Positions 52,412 to 60,880 of a stretch of DNA of 64,000 nt are shown one piece after another; the stretch's first letter is position 1; the number at the start of each line of letters is the position of its first letter. Origin of the DNA: Cryomorpha sp963741985 (GTDB lineage Bacteria > Bacteroidota > Bacteroidia > Flavobacteriales_D > Cryomorphaceae). The translations under genes and the position numbers were made by a program. The DNA is taken from assembly GCA_963741985.1 (NCBI GenBank), contig CAVUKD010000004.1:372001-436000 (forward strand), written 5' to 3'. Under the pieces are notes generated by a model that was not told the origin of the DNA, did not search any database, and was given only the letters and a program-made list of their open reading frames with translations.

Positions 52412-52849
52412 CTATTCCCCCTTAATATACCCCTTAAAATACTGCATCAAAACGAAAGTAATAATTAAGCCAGAGGCCATTCCTTCAACAAAAACACCGA
52501 CAGAAGCCTGAGTGATAGAAACTTTATCGAATGACCACAATCCGGATTCTTCCATAACCTGAAGAAAATTGCGGTCTATAAACTTGAGATAAAGCCCAAG
52601 AAATACAATGAAAATCAGTACCGAGACAATTGTAAATTGCATTCCCATGCGAAGTCCGTCAATATATCCAATTGACTCATCGGACCGGACAATCGCATTG
52701 CGAAACAAGAAATATATTCCACCCGTCATAATGAAAAAGTTAAAAATTCTCAGGTAAAAATTTGTTTCCAGACCAATCAATTTCATAAGGAAGAAATAGA
52801 CGATAAGGGCGATACCGGTATAAACGGCGTATGGCAGCGTTCTTTTCAT
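52412..52849 (-). CDS. DUF4199 family membrane protein
   Basis: A 145-residue inner-membrane protein with four transmembrane helices (about 6-26, 33-50, 67-90 and 115-138). The loop RNAIVRSDESIGYIDGLRMGM and the layout match DUF4199, a family almost limited to Bacteroidota with unknown function. The ATG at 52849 is used in preference to a TTG seven codons upstream. Confidence 0.75.
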   Translation of the reverse strand: MKRTLPYAVYTGIALIVYFFLMKLIGLETNFYLRIFNFFIMTGGIYFLFRNAIVRSDESIGYIDGLRMGMQFTIVSVLIFIVFLGLYLKFIDRNFLQVMEESGLWSFDKVSITQASVGVFVEGMASGLIITFVLMQYFKGYIKGE

Positions 52850-52956
52850 GGTAGACGGTTTTATTCTCAAACACCTAAGCAGCTGAATTGTTCATTCACC
52901 AAAAAGGTAGAAAATTCAAATGGCAAGACTCAAAATCCCGTTTATCAATAGACTCC

Positions 52957-52988
52957 AATAAAAAAGCCCCGTCATAAACGGAGCTTTT
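52957..52988 (-). terminator. rho-independent terminator of rpsF-rpsR-rplI
   Basis: On the minus strand, AAAAGCTCCGT pairs with ACGGGGCTTTT (one mismatch) around the loop TTATG, followed by TTATT, about 20 bases after the rplI stop. Confidence 0.82.
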
Positions 52989-53009
52989 AAATAGAGTAAT
53001 GAGTGTCAG

Positions 53010-53456
53010 TTATTCGCCTACCACTTCAAAATTGATCGTCTGAACGATGTTTTTATGAACCACAACATCAGCTTCATACGTACCGATTTGTTTGATCGGT
53101 TCATTTTTGATGGTTATGCGTTTTCGATCTACCATAAATCCGGCAGCTTCGAGTGCATCCGCAAGTTGAATCGTATTCACAGAACCAAAGATTTTACCAT
53201 TCTCACCTACTTTCGCTCCAATAGTAATGGTTTGTTTTGCAAGTGATTCTGCCATTTTTTCGGCTTCCGCTTTCAACTTCTCTTCTTTATGGGCGCGCTG
53301 TTTCAAATTCTCAGCATGAACTTTTTTCTCAGAAACCGTAGCAATGATCGCCATCCCCTGTGGAATGAGATAATTTCGTGCATATCCCGGTTTCACGGTT
53401 ACCATATCATCTTTGTAACCGAGCTTTTCTATATCTTCTTTCAGAATAATTTCCAT
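53010..53456 (-). CDS. rplI: 50S ribosomal protein L9
   Basis: A 148-residue L9 protein. The N-terminal domain MEIILKEDIEKLGYKDDMVTVKPGYARNYLIP is nearly textbook, followed by the long connecting helix (about 42-75) and the C-terminal domain with GKIFGSVNTIQLADAL. L9 stabilises tRNA selection and reading frame through the L1 stalk side of the 50S subunit. It is the last gene of the rpsF-rpsR-rplI operon, six bases after rpsR. Confidence 0.98.
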   Translation of the reverse strand: MEIILKEDIEKLGYKDDMVTVKPGYARNYLIPQGMAIIATVSEKKVHAENLKQRAHKEEKLKAEAEKMAESLAKQTITIGAKVGENGKIFGSVNTIQLADALEAAGFMVDRKRITIKNEPIKQIGTYEADVVVHKNIVQTINFEVVGE

Positions 53457-53462
53457 AATTTC

Positions 53463-53729
53463 TTACTTTAAAAGGTCCGCAACATAAGGAAGCAACGCCA
53501 GATGACGAGCACGTTTGATAGCCTGAGCTACCCGACGTTGGTATTTCATAGAAGTACCGGTAACGCGACGAGGCATGATTTTTCCTTGTTCATTCACCAA
53601 TTTCAGAAGAAAATTGGGGTCTTTGTAATCGATATATTTGATTCGATTTTTTCTAAATCGACAATACTTTGTATTTTGGGTATCAATACTAATTGGAGTA
53701 AGATACCTAATTTCGCTATTATCTGCCAT
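53463..53729 (-). CDS. rpsR: 30S ribosomal protein S18
   Basis: An 88-residue S18 protein. The core YIDYKDPNFLLKLVNEQGKIMPRRVTG and the ending AIKRARHLALLPYV are conserved. It binds with S6 to the platform of the 30S subunit. It lacks the zinc-binding Cys pattern of some orthologues (one Cys, in YCRFRK). Encoded 12 bases after rpsF, the usual order. Confidence 0.98.
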   Translation of the reverse strand: MADNSEIRYLTPISIDTQNTKYCRFRKNRIKYIDYKDPNFLLKLVNEQGKIMPRRVTGTSMKYQRRVAQAIKRARHLALLPYVADLLK

Positions 53730-53741
53730 ACTGATCCTTTT

Positions 53742-54089
53742 TTAAGCCGGAGTTTGTTCTTTTTTGTTACTTCTTTTCTTTTCAGCGTAAATTACCGCAT
53801 GCTTCTCCATTTTGATAGTGAGAAAACGGATTACGCGCTCATCACGTCGGAGAGTCAATTCAAGGTCGCCAATGATACTTCCTTCGGCTTCAAACTCTAT
53901 TAAATGATAAAATCCGGTGGATTTTTTTTGGATGGGATATGCGAGTTTTCGCAATCCCCAATCTTCTTCATGATGGACTTTTGCATTGCCATCTTTGAGA
54001 AGAGCTTTGAACTTCGCAACCGCTTCCTTTGCCTGATCTTCAGACAAAACGGGAGTCAGAATGAAAACGGTTTCATAACGATTTGTCAT
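53742..54089 (-). CDS. rpsF: 30S ribosomal protein S6
   Basis: A 115-residue S6 protein: YETVFILTPVLSEDQAKEAVAKF at the start, then EEDWGLRKLAYPIQKKSTGFYHLIEFE, all conserved. S6 pairs with S18 on the 30S platform. First gene of the operon, with a -7 element 44 bases upstream on the minus strand. The C-terminal tail is basic and lengthened by about a dozen residues. Confidence 0.98.
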   Translation of the reverse strand: MTNRYETVFILTPVLSEDQAKEAVAKFKALLKDGNAKVHHEEDWGLRKLAYPIQKKSTGFYHLIEFEAEGSIIGDLELTLRRDERVIRFLTIKMEKHAVIYAEKKRSNKKEQTPA

Positions 54090-54132
54090 AACTGCTTTTG
54101 TTATTAATATTGATTTATTAAAAAATGGAGTG

Positions 54133-54140
54133 CAAAGGTA
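54133..54140 (-). promoter_or_regulatory. -7 promoter element of the rpsF operon
   Basis: The minus strand reads TACCTTTG, an exact match, 43 bases before the rpsF ATG. The resulting leader is about 40 bases. Confidence 0.6.
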
Positions 54141-54276
54141 GCAAAATAACCATTTGAAACAACTGGTTTTCTACTTTTTAAAAATGTCGGACTCTACTGT
54201 CTCTCAGTAAGGTCTCAAAAGTAAAAGATGCTTGGTAAATGAGAACAAAAATCGCTCAAAAAAAGGGAATATTCCT

Positions 54277-54284
54277 TACCTTTG
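54277..54284 (+). promoter_or_regulatory. -7 promoter element of dnaX
   Basis: The sequence TACCTTTG ends nine bases before the first ATG at 54293 and 15 before the conserved start at 54299. This rules out starts further upstream in the same frame and implies a very short leader. Confidence 0.6.
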
Positions 54285-54298
54285 CACGACTTATGCCC

Positions 54299-56305
54299 AT
54301 GGAAGATTTTGTAGTTTCAGCCCGAAAATACCGGCCTCTATCATTCGATACCGTTGTAGGTCAGGAAAGTATTACTCAAACGCTGGTCAAAGCCATTGAG
54401 AATAATCATTTAGCGCAAGCTTTTTTATTCTGTGGTCCTCGCGGAGTTGGCAAAACTTCGTGTGCCCGGATTCTGGCACACACGGTAAATGAGTTTCACG
54501 CCGAGACCGGAAATACAGGCGACGATTTCGCATTTAATATTTTTGAACTCGATGCGGCTTCGAATAACTCGGTGGACGATATTCGTAATCTTATTGAGCA
54601 AACCCGTATCCCTCCGCAGATCGGAAAATATAAAGTTTACATAATTGATGAGGTCCATATGCTCTCGGCGCAAGCCTTCAATGCCTTTTTGAAAACATTG
54701 GAAGAGCCACCAGCCTATGCCATTTTTATCTTGGCAACAACCGAAAAACACAAAGTACTTCCGACCATCATTTCGCGGTGTCAGGTTTTTGATTTCAATC
54801 GGATTCAAATTCCCGAAATGGTGTCTCACTTGAGTAAAATTGCTCAAAAGGAAGGGATTGAAGCCGAGAATGATGCTCTGCACATAATAGCCGAAAAGGC
54901 TGATGGAGCGCTCAGGGATGCCCTTTCTATTTTTGATCAGGTAGCCGGTTTTACGGGAAAAAAAATGTCTTATCAGGATGTAATTTCCAATCTCAATATA
55001 CTCGATTACGATTATTACTTTGAAATGACGGATGCCTTTCTTCGCGGAGATAAATCCCAGGCATTGGTTACTTTTAATACTATTTTGAACAACGGGTTCG
55101 ACGGCCATAACTTCACAAATGGACTGGCAAATCATTTCCGAAACCTTCTTTTTTGCACTTCTGAGCGTACTGCAGCTATTATGGAAGTGGGTGCAAATAT
55201 TCAAACACGCTATTTAGAGCAAGCCAAAAATTGCGATATGCGTTTTATTCTCAATGGATTGAATGTATTGAGCGAAACGGACATCCATTTTAAAGCGAGT
55301 AAAAACCAACGCCTCATTGTAGAATTGGCACTTCTAAAATTATGCAACTTGGCTGATCAGCTTTCTCAAAAAAAAAACCCTGATCATGAAGTAGAACCTT
55401 TTGCTAAAGAGAAAGATTCACCAAGTGAGAAGTTTGAGTCGAAAAAAGCGGCAATCCAATCCGATAAAAATAACGATGCAGCAACTCGATCGGAAAATTC
55501 GGGGATGGTTGCCGAGCCCGAACCTGAAAAAACGGTAAAGAACAATCAGGATAGTTTTGAAAAAGAGACAATTAAGGATCAGGAAATTGAATCTTCTGGA
55601 TCCTCTTTTCCTGAAAAGGAAAGTACTACAATCGAAATCGTAGATGAGGAAGAAAGTATTGAAAAAATAGTTGCACCAGAAACGAATTCCGAGATTGAGG
55701 AAATAGCGAACGACAGGAAAACTAAACCGGAAGGAGCTAAACCATCAGAAACGGAATCAGTCCCAAGAAAATTCAAAAGCAAACTCAGCGGAGCAAAGTC
55801 AAAAGGTCTACCTTCTTTGAATTCACTCGCAGAAGAATCTAAACGAATACACACTAAGCCAAAGTCATCAACAACTGAGAGCGCTGAGGAGGTGTTGGCA
55901 AGGCTAAATGAAAACAAACCTGCCACCGATTTCAATCTTGCCCAATTATGGGATGCTTGGGATGAATACGCTGAGAAAATAAAAGAAGAAGACAAAAAGA
56001 GCTATTACGCCACGCTCACAAAAAACCAACCCATATTACACGAGAAATACAAGGTGCAGTTGCTATTAGACAACCATGTGCAGCTTTCGGATCTGGAGGC
56101 GGATAAATTACATCTTCTTGAATTTTTACGGGAAAAGCTCAATAATTGGAGAATCCAACTCGAGGGTGTAATCGATGATACTGAAACCGAAGATGGTGAT
56201 TCGATTTACGATCCACGCAAGAAATTTGAGGCCATGAACGCCCAAAATCCTACATTAGCCAAAATGAAAGAAATCTTTGATCTGGACGTAGAGCACGACG
56301 GATAG
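54299..56305 (+). CDS. dnaX: DNA polymerase III subunit tau/gamma
   Basis: A 668-residue clamp-loader subunit. It contains the AAA+ module (Walker A GPRGVGKT near residue 45, Walker B IIDEVHML, sensor 1 LATTEKHK), the lid and collar domains to about residue 350, a long acidic, low-complexity linker (about 360-550) and a short C-terminal domain (about 560-668) that should bind the polymerase. The zinc-binding Cys cluster of E. coli DnaX is missing, as in other flavobacteria. An A10 run (55368-55377, residues 357-360) sits right at the gamma/tau boundary, with stops at once in both other frames. Start chosen at the conserved MEDFVVSARKYRP. Confidence 0.95.
   Translation: MEDFVVSARKYRPLSFDTVVGQESITQTLVKAIENNHLAQAFLFCGPRGVGKTSCARILAHTVNEFHAETGNTGDDFAFNIFELDAASNNSVDDIRNLIEQTRIPPQIGKYKVYIIDEVHMLSAQAFNAFLKTLEEPPAYAIFILATTEKHKVLPTIISRCQVFDFNRIQIPEMVSHLSKIAQKEGIEAENDALHIIAEKADGALRDALSIFDQVAGFTGKKMSYQDVISNLNILDYDYYFEMTDAFLRGDKSQALVTFNTILNNGFDGHNFTNGLANHFRNLLFCTSERTAAIMEVGANIQTRYLEQAKNCDMRFILNGLNVLSETDIHFKASKNQRLIVELALLKLCNLADQLSQKKNPDHEVEPFAKEKDSPSEKFESKKAAIQSDKNNDAATRSENSGMVAEPEPEKTVKNNQDSFEKETIKDQEIESSGSSFPEKESTTIEIVDEEESIEKIVAPETNSEIEEIANDRKTKPEGAKPSETESVPRKFKSKLSGAKSKGLPSLNSLAEESKRIHTKPKSSTTESAEEVLARLNENKPATDFNLAQLWDAWDEYAEKIKEEDKKSYYATLTKNQPILHEKYKVQLLLDNHVQLSDLEADKLHLLEFLREKLNNWRIQLEGVIDDTETEDGDSIYDPRKKFEAMNAQNPTLAKMKEIFDLDVEHDG
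55368..55377 (+). promoter_or_regulatory. A10 candidate slippage site inside dnaX
   Basis: Ten consecutive A residues span codons Q357-K358-K359-N360. An added A or a -1 ribosomal shift gives two more codons and then TGA; loss of one A or a +1 shift meets TAG five codons past the run. In both cases the product ends right after the collar domain, at about 361 to 365 residues, resembling gamma. Slippage itself is an inference. Confidence 0.5.
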
Positions 56306-56510
56306 CGACGTGTATAATTTATGGCTGTGCCGACGGTTCACCATCATCGTTATACAGTGCCTTTAAGCTTGGTGTAAGGTCTTGATTTGAAAAACAGACT
56401 TTGCTATTCGCCTTTCGCTTGTGAGATCGCTTCGTAAGGTATCCACATCTTGACATACCTTGATCTCGAACTCAACGATCCCGACGTTCGGGAGAATTGA
56501 CAAACTTTAA
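56306..56510. other. intergenic region with small inverted repeats
   Basis: The 205 bases between convergent dnaX and the acidic-protein gene contain AAGGTAT/ATACCTT (56436-56461) and CCCGA-CGT-TCGGG (56480-56492), plus the string GTGAGATCGCTT also seen with one change at 6662. No gene is evident. Confidence 0.35.
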
Positions 56511-56837
56511 TTAGTCATCATCGCGACTGCGGTCGTCATCCTCTTCATCATCAGCGACTCCTTCAATCTCACCTTCTACCCCATCGTCAGAAGTATAAGA
56601 ATAGTCGTCGTCATCATCTGATTCCATATAATCGTTGATATGCTCATCGAGCTTTCGGTCGAGCTTGATGAGGTAGGTAATTTCGTCAGACTTTACTTCC
56701 AACGCTTTTACGAACTCACCTTTTGCATTTACAAAAGTCACCAATTGGCTATCTTCATAGCCATGCGGATACTGATCGTTGATCAAAGCCACGACATCAT
56801 CGGTGATTGCTTTAAAATCTTTAATAACCCTTTTCAT
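56511..56837 (-). CDS. small acidic protein of unknown function
   Basis: A 108-residue cytosolic protein: a compact N-terminal domain (about 1-70) followed by an extremely acidic tail (about 72-108, mainly Asp and Glu with Ser). The tail resembles DNA- or protein-mimic tails, but no activity can be inferred. Similar proteins are common in Bacteroidota. It is a single gene convergent with dnaX. Confidence 0.65.
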   Translation of the reverse strand: MKRVIKDFKAITDDVVALINDQYPHGYEDSQLVTFVNAKGEFVKALEVKSDEITYLIKLDRKLDEHINDYMESDDDDDYSYTSDDGVEGEIEGVADDEEDDDRSRDDD

Positions 56838-56950
56838 CGATGTTAATTGTATTAAATAGCTGGCGTGCTATGGATTAAATAATAGTAATTAGGCATTTGC
56901 AAATCAATATTTTGAACTTAAATACGGAGCTAAATTTAGCAAGGTTTTAT

Positions 56951-57928
56951 TTACCAATCTAAAATCCAAGCAAAAATTAAAGGTGCAACAATAGTCGCAT
57001 CACTTTCCACAATAAATTTGGGCGTATTGATATCGAGTTTTCCCCAAGTAATTTTCTCATTAGGCACTGCTCCCGAATAACTTCCGTAACTGGTAGTTGA
57101 ATCAGAAATCTGACAAAAATAACTCCAAAAAGGAATGTCTGTCATTTCCATATCCTGATAAAGCATCGGTACCACACAGATTGGAAAATCGCCGGCAATT
57201 CCTCCACCAATTTGAAAAAAGCCAACACCTTTTCCGCCTGAATTTTTGATGTACCAATCCGAAAGCATGGTCATATATTCAATCCCCGACTTCATGGTAG
57301 AGGGTTTAAGTTCTCCTTTTATACAATAGGAAGCAAAGATATTTCCCATGGTGCTATCTTCCCAGCCAGGAACGATTATCGGCAGATTTTTTTCCGCAGC
57401 TGCTATCATCCACGAATTTTTCGGATCGATTTCATAATGGTCCTTCAGGTCACCTGAAAGAATCATTTTGTACATGTATTCATGAGGAAAATAGCGTTCG
57501 CCGGCATCCTCAGCGTTTATCCATTGTTTGAAAATATTTGCCTGAAGCCTTCTGAAAGCTTCTTCCTCAGGAATACAGGTATCCGTAACCCGGTTGAGAC
57601 CTCTTTCAAGCAATGCCCATTCGTCTTTTGCTGTAAGGTCGCGGTAATGCGGCACCCGTTCGTAGTGGCTGTGCGCAACGAGGTTCATTACGTCTTCTTC
57701 GAGATTCGCACCTGTGCAAGATATGATCTGCACCTTATCTTGGCGGATCATTTCGGCAAGGCTTTTGCCCAATTCGGCGGTACTCATGGCTCCAGCCAGG
57801 GTAATCATCATTTTGCCATTTTCGAGCAAATGCGTTTCATAACCCTTCGCCGCATCCACAAGCGCTGCAGAATTGAAATGCTTGTAATGGGTTTCAATAA
57901 ATTTGGAAATAGGTCCTTTCTCAGCCAT
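56951..57928 (-). CDS. deoxyhypusine synthase family protein
   Basis: A 325-residue homologue of deoxyhypusine synthase. The active-site Lys that forms an imine with the 4-aminobutyl group is kept (Lys297 in ITWGKLD, equivalent to Lys329 of the human enzyme), as is the FQIGGGIAGDFPICVVP NAD-binding loop. Bacteria lack eIF5A, so members like this are thought to transfer aminobutyl or related groups onto small polyamines, for example to make homospermidine. It is the last gene of an operon with arginine decarboxylase and agmatinase, overlapping the latter by eight bases. Confidence 0.85.
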   Translation of the reverse strand: MAEKGPISKFIETHYKHFNSAALVDAAKGYETHLLENGKMMITLAGAMSTAELGKSLAEMIRQDKVQIISCTGANLEEDVMNLVAHSHYERVPHYRDLTAKDEWALLERGLNRVTDTCIPEEEAFRRLQANIFKQWINAEDAGERYFPHEYMYKMILSGDLKDHYEIDPKNSWMIAAAEKNLPIIVPGWEDSTMGNIFASYCIKGELKPSTMKSGIEYMTMLSDWYIKNSGGKGVGFFQIGGGIAGDFPICVVPMLYQDMEMTDIPFWSYFCQISDSTTSYGSYSGAVPNEKITWGKLDINTPKFIVESDATIVAPLIFAWILDW

Positions 57929-58796
57929 TTTCTTTATTCCTTTTTTTAAAAACGTACGTTAAAATCTTGTAATAGAGCTTAGCAGCCAAAAAATCAGATG
58001 ATTTCTCTTCTGGATTTGGTCGTAATTCCACAATATCAAAGCCCACAATATTGCGCTTTTTATTTACTTTTCTAATAAATTGAAGGGTTTCGTACCATTG
58101 CAACCCTCCAGGCTCCGGCGTACCGGTGGATGGCATGATAGACGGATCGAACGCATCAAGATCGATCGTGATAAATACATTTCGTGACATGCGATCTACT
58201 GCATCGTGCATCCAATGCGAGTTATTGATCATTTCGTGGGCGAAGAATACATTTTCACGTTTCATGACTTTATTCTCCGAAATGTCCATGCTGCGTATCC
58301 CGACCTGAATCAGGTTTGCCTCCTGATTGGCTTCGTATACTGCACAAGCATGATTGCATTTGCTGCCTTCGTAACTCTCTCTCAAATCTGCATGCGCATC
58401 TATCTGCAATACAGTCAAGTCTTTATATTTTTCCATAAAAGCCCGGATCACGCCGATACTGATGGAATGTTCACCGCCAATAGCGGTCACGAATTTATCT
58501 TTTTGAAGATATTCTTTCACTTTCGTGAAAACGGCATCGGTCATTGCTTCAGGGGAAGAATTTTCGGTAACGGGCGGAGTGAGAAATACACCTTCACGAT
58601 ATACTTCTGTATCTGTTTCGATATCGTAAAGCTCCATATTCCGGGCAGCATCGAGCAATGCAGCAGGACCTTGATCGGCACCTTTTTGCCATGTACTCGT
58701 ACCATCGTAAGGCACAGGAATCAAAATAACTTTTGCAGATTTTTCGTCTGCATATTCATCGGGTACACCCGCGAAATTATTGGGAAACTCTTCCAT
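57921..58796 (-). CDS. speB: agmatinase (ureohydrolase family)
   Basis: A 291-residue ureohydrolase that should convert agmatine to putrescine and urea. Binuclear manganese ligands are visible in GGEHSISIG, DAHADLR and DLDAFDPS. The C-terminal GLQWYETLQFIRKV segment is typical of the agmatinase group. The ATG at 58796 is used, since the frame opens two codons earlier only with TTG. It overlaps the end of the arginine decarboxylase gene by 20 bases. Confidence 0.9.
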   Translation of the reverse strand: MEEFPNNFAGVPDEYADEKSAKVILIPVPYDGTSTWQKGADQGPAALLDAARNMELYDIETDTEVYREGVFLTPPVTENSSPEAMTDAVFTKVKEYLQKDKFVTAIGGEHSISIGVIRAFMEKYKDLTVLQIDAHADLRESYEGSKCNHACAVYEANQEANLIQVGIRSMDISENKVMKRENVFFAHEMINNSHWMHDAVDRMSRNVFITIDLDAFDPSIMPSTGTPEPGGLQWYETLQFIRKVNKKRNIVGFDIVELRPNPEEKSSDFLAAKLYYKILTYVFKKRNKENG

Positions 58797-60228
58797 TATC
58801 AACTGTATTTTCCATTGTTTTATGTTCGTGCGCGGCTTCGGGATAGCCTAATAATTTCATCATTGCAGAGGCTTTTTGCTTTTCAGAAAACAAGCGGTAT
58901 GTGAGCTCTCCATTCTCATCCCGATCAATGATCAAATGTTGTGGATTGGGAATTAGGCAATGCTGTAATCCGCCATATCCACCCACCGTATCTTGATACG
59001 CACCGGTGTTGAAAAAGCCAATATATAAAGGTTTATCAGCTATGAACCGTGGCAGATAAATGGCGTTCATATGTTGCTCTGAATTGTAATAATCATCACT
59101 GTCGCAGGTCAAGCCACCCAGAAAAACCCTTTCGTACTCACTATTCCACCTATTTAACGGAAGCATAACAAATCGCTTGTTGATGGCCCAGGAGTCGGGC
59201 AACGTGGTCATAAAGGAAGAGTCGATCATATTCCATCTCTCTTTCTCATTCTGCCTTTTCTGATGGATTATTTTGAAGAGAGCCCCACCGCTTTCGCCAA
59301 CGGTAAAGCTGCCAAACTCAGTATAAATATTTGGTTCGCGAATTTCCTTTTCGTCACAGTAGCTTTTAATCTGACTGATTATTTCTTCGCTCATGTACTT
59401 GTAATCGTAATCGAAAGCCAGACTGTTCTTTATTGGGAATCCGCCGCCGATATTGAGGCTGTCAAGCTCTTCACAATCTTCTTTGAGTTTGCCATATACG
59501 GTAAGACATTTATGCAACTCATTCCAATAATACGCTGTATCATTGATACCTGTATTAATGAAGAAATGTAGCATCTTGAGTTTTATTTTTGGATTGTCCT
59601 TGATGTAATCGCGGTATAGCGGTGCAATATTCCGATAACCAATTCCCAAACGGCTTGTATAAAACTCGAATTTTGGTTCTTCTTCACTCGCGATTCGGAT
59701 TCCGATTTCAAATTCTTTATCGATTAAAGAATCCAGAACATCGATTTCTTTTATGTTATCAACCACGGGAAGAATTTTGAAGCCGCGGTTGATAAGAAGT
59801 GCGATACGATTTAAATAATCATCCGTTTTGTAACCATTACAAACGATGTACCGGTTCTTATTCAATTTGTTTGTACTGAATAGATATTCAACAATATCCA
59901 GATCGTAAGCTGACGAAGTTTCTATTGAAATATCGTTTTTCAGCGCTTCTTCCACCACATGCGCAAAATGCGAACTCTTGGTGCAATAGCAGTAATTATA
60001 CGAGCCTTTGTAGTCCACTTTTTTCATGGCATTGTTGAACCACTTCTTCGCTTTCTGAATATTTTCCGAAATCTTTGGCAAGTAGGTAAATTTCAGGGGG
60101 GTACCGTACTTCTTCACCACGTCCATCATTGGAATACCGTGAAACTCGAGTTGATCATTTTTCAAATCAAACTCTTCCTGTGGAAAAACAAAAGTTTGAT
60201 CTATAAGATCGAAATATTGAATTTTCAT
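58777..60228 (-). CDS. speA: biosynthetic arginine decarboxylase, short type
   Basis: A 483-residue PLP enzyme of the fold-III (alanine racemase/ornithine decarboxylase) class that makes agmatine from arginine. The PLP Lys84 lies in YCTKSSHF, the phosphate loop is LNIGGGFP near 248, and the C-terminal domain has TCDSDD and GAYQDT. It is shorter than the 630-660 residue SpeA of E. coli and lacks its extra helical domains, as in other Bacteroidota. First gene of the polyamine operon (speA-speB-DHS homologue). Confidence 0.88.
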   Translation of the reverse strand: MKIQYFDLIDQTFVFPQEEFDLKNDQLEFHGIPMMDVVKKYGTPLKFTYLPKISENIQKAKKWFNNAMKKVDYKGSYNYCYCTKSSHFAHVVEEALKNDISIETSSAYDLDIVEYLFSTNKLNKNRYIVCNGYKTDDYLNRIALLINRGFKILPVVDNIKEIDVLDSLIDKEFEIGIRIASEEEPKFEFYTSRLGIGYRNIAPLYRDYIKDNPKIKLKMLHFFINTGINDTAYYWNELHKCLTVYGKLKEDCEELDSLNIGGGFPIKNSLAFDYDYKYMSEEIISQIKSYCDEKEIREPNIYTEFGSFTVGESGGALFKIIHQKRQNEKERWNMIDSSFMTTLPDSWAINKRFVMLPLNRWNSEYERVFLGGLTCDSDDYYNSEQHMNAIYLPRFIADKPLYIGFFNTGAYQDTVGGYGGLQHCLIPNPQHLIIDRDENGELTYRLFSEKQKASAMMKLLGYPEAAHEHKTMENTVDNGRVSQ

Positions 60229-60880
60229 GAATTACTTTTTTAAAATCTGAAAAGGTATAAATAAGAATGGGAAAGCTAAAGTTTTCTTGCCTGAGGTGCC
60301 AGTGGGCGGTTGACTTTTAAACAAAAAATCCAGAAAGGAATTCCGCGTATTTTAAATAAAATAGATTCAGATAAGTATTTCATTTCACTTTTGATACTCT
60401 TTGATATCAGCGTTTTATAAGGTGTGCGTTCAACGCAAAAACAAGGGCGAAAAGTATAAATAAATTCAATCCGTGCATAGGGTGAGAATAAATAATATTT
60501 GGGAAGCGAAAAAATTATGTTTTCCATTTTAGTGATTCACTTAAGATGATCAAAAAAAAAACCGATTTATGGTTAGAACAAGAAAGTGCTTCGAGAGTTC
60601 AAAAATGTCGAAATAGCAGAGTAAATAGCGGAAATACGTGTTCTGTGTAATGGCAATAAATTTAAGAGAGCTTTAATGCTTTTGTGTGGTCTGAAATATC
60701 AAGTTAGCAGCATTTAAGCTATGGAATAATCCACCCAACTCTGTGGGATATCATCCCATTTTACTGTTAAGTGGATTAAACCATTCGCATATTTATGTGT
60801 TTAACACTAAGATTCACTATTGTGAATTTCGGAACGATTTTTCCGGAAGGAATATTAAATCATTAAAATAAAAAAATATC
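60229..60880. other. 652-bp intergenic region with nested inverted repeats
   Basis: The gap between divergent speA and the PNPOx-like gene. It has an inner hairpin TGGGAT-ATC-ATCCCA (60744-60758) enclosed by AATCCAC/GTGGATT arms (60728-60734 and 60771-60777), a palindrome ATTCAC-TATT-GTGAAT (60812-60827), and an A10 run at about 60551. A minus-strand reading frame (60276-60527) lacks protein-like features. The palindromes might be a structured leader or regulator sites for the PNPOx gene. Confidence 0.45.
60812..60827. promoter_or_regulatory. candidate operator palindrome upstream of the PNPOx-like gene
   Basis: ATTCAC-TATT-GTGAAT is a perfect 6+6 dyad 54 bases before the ATG at 60881. A regulator binding here could control the stress-type PNPOx gene. 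No -7 element of the standard form was found at the expected place. Confidence 0.4.

Noticed and set aside
54425..55204. A 259-codon frame antisense to dnaX
   Set aside because: It mirrors the conserved AAA+ region of dnaX; such long antisense frames arise from codon bias.
60276..60527. A minus-strand frame of 83 codons upstream of the PNPOx-like gene
   Set aside because: Unusual composition rich in Phe, Pro and Cys, no domain, no promoter or coupled gene; it looks like chance.
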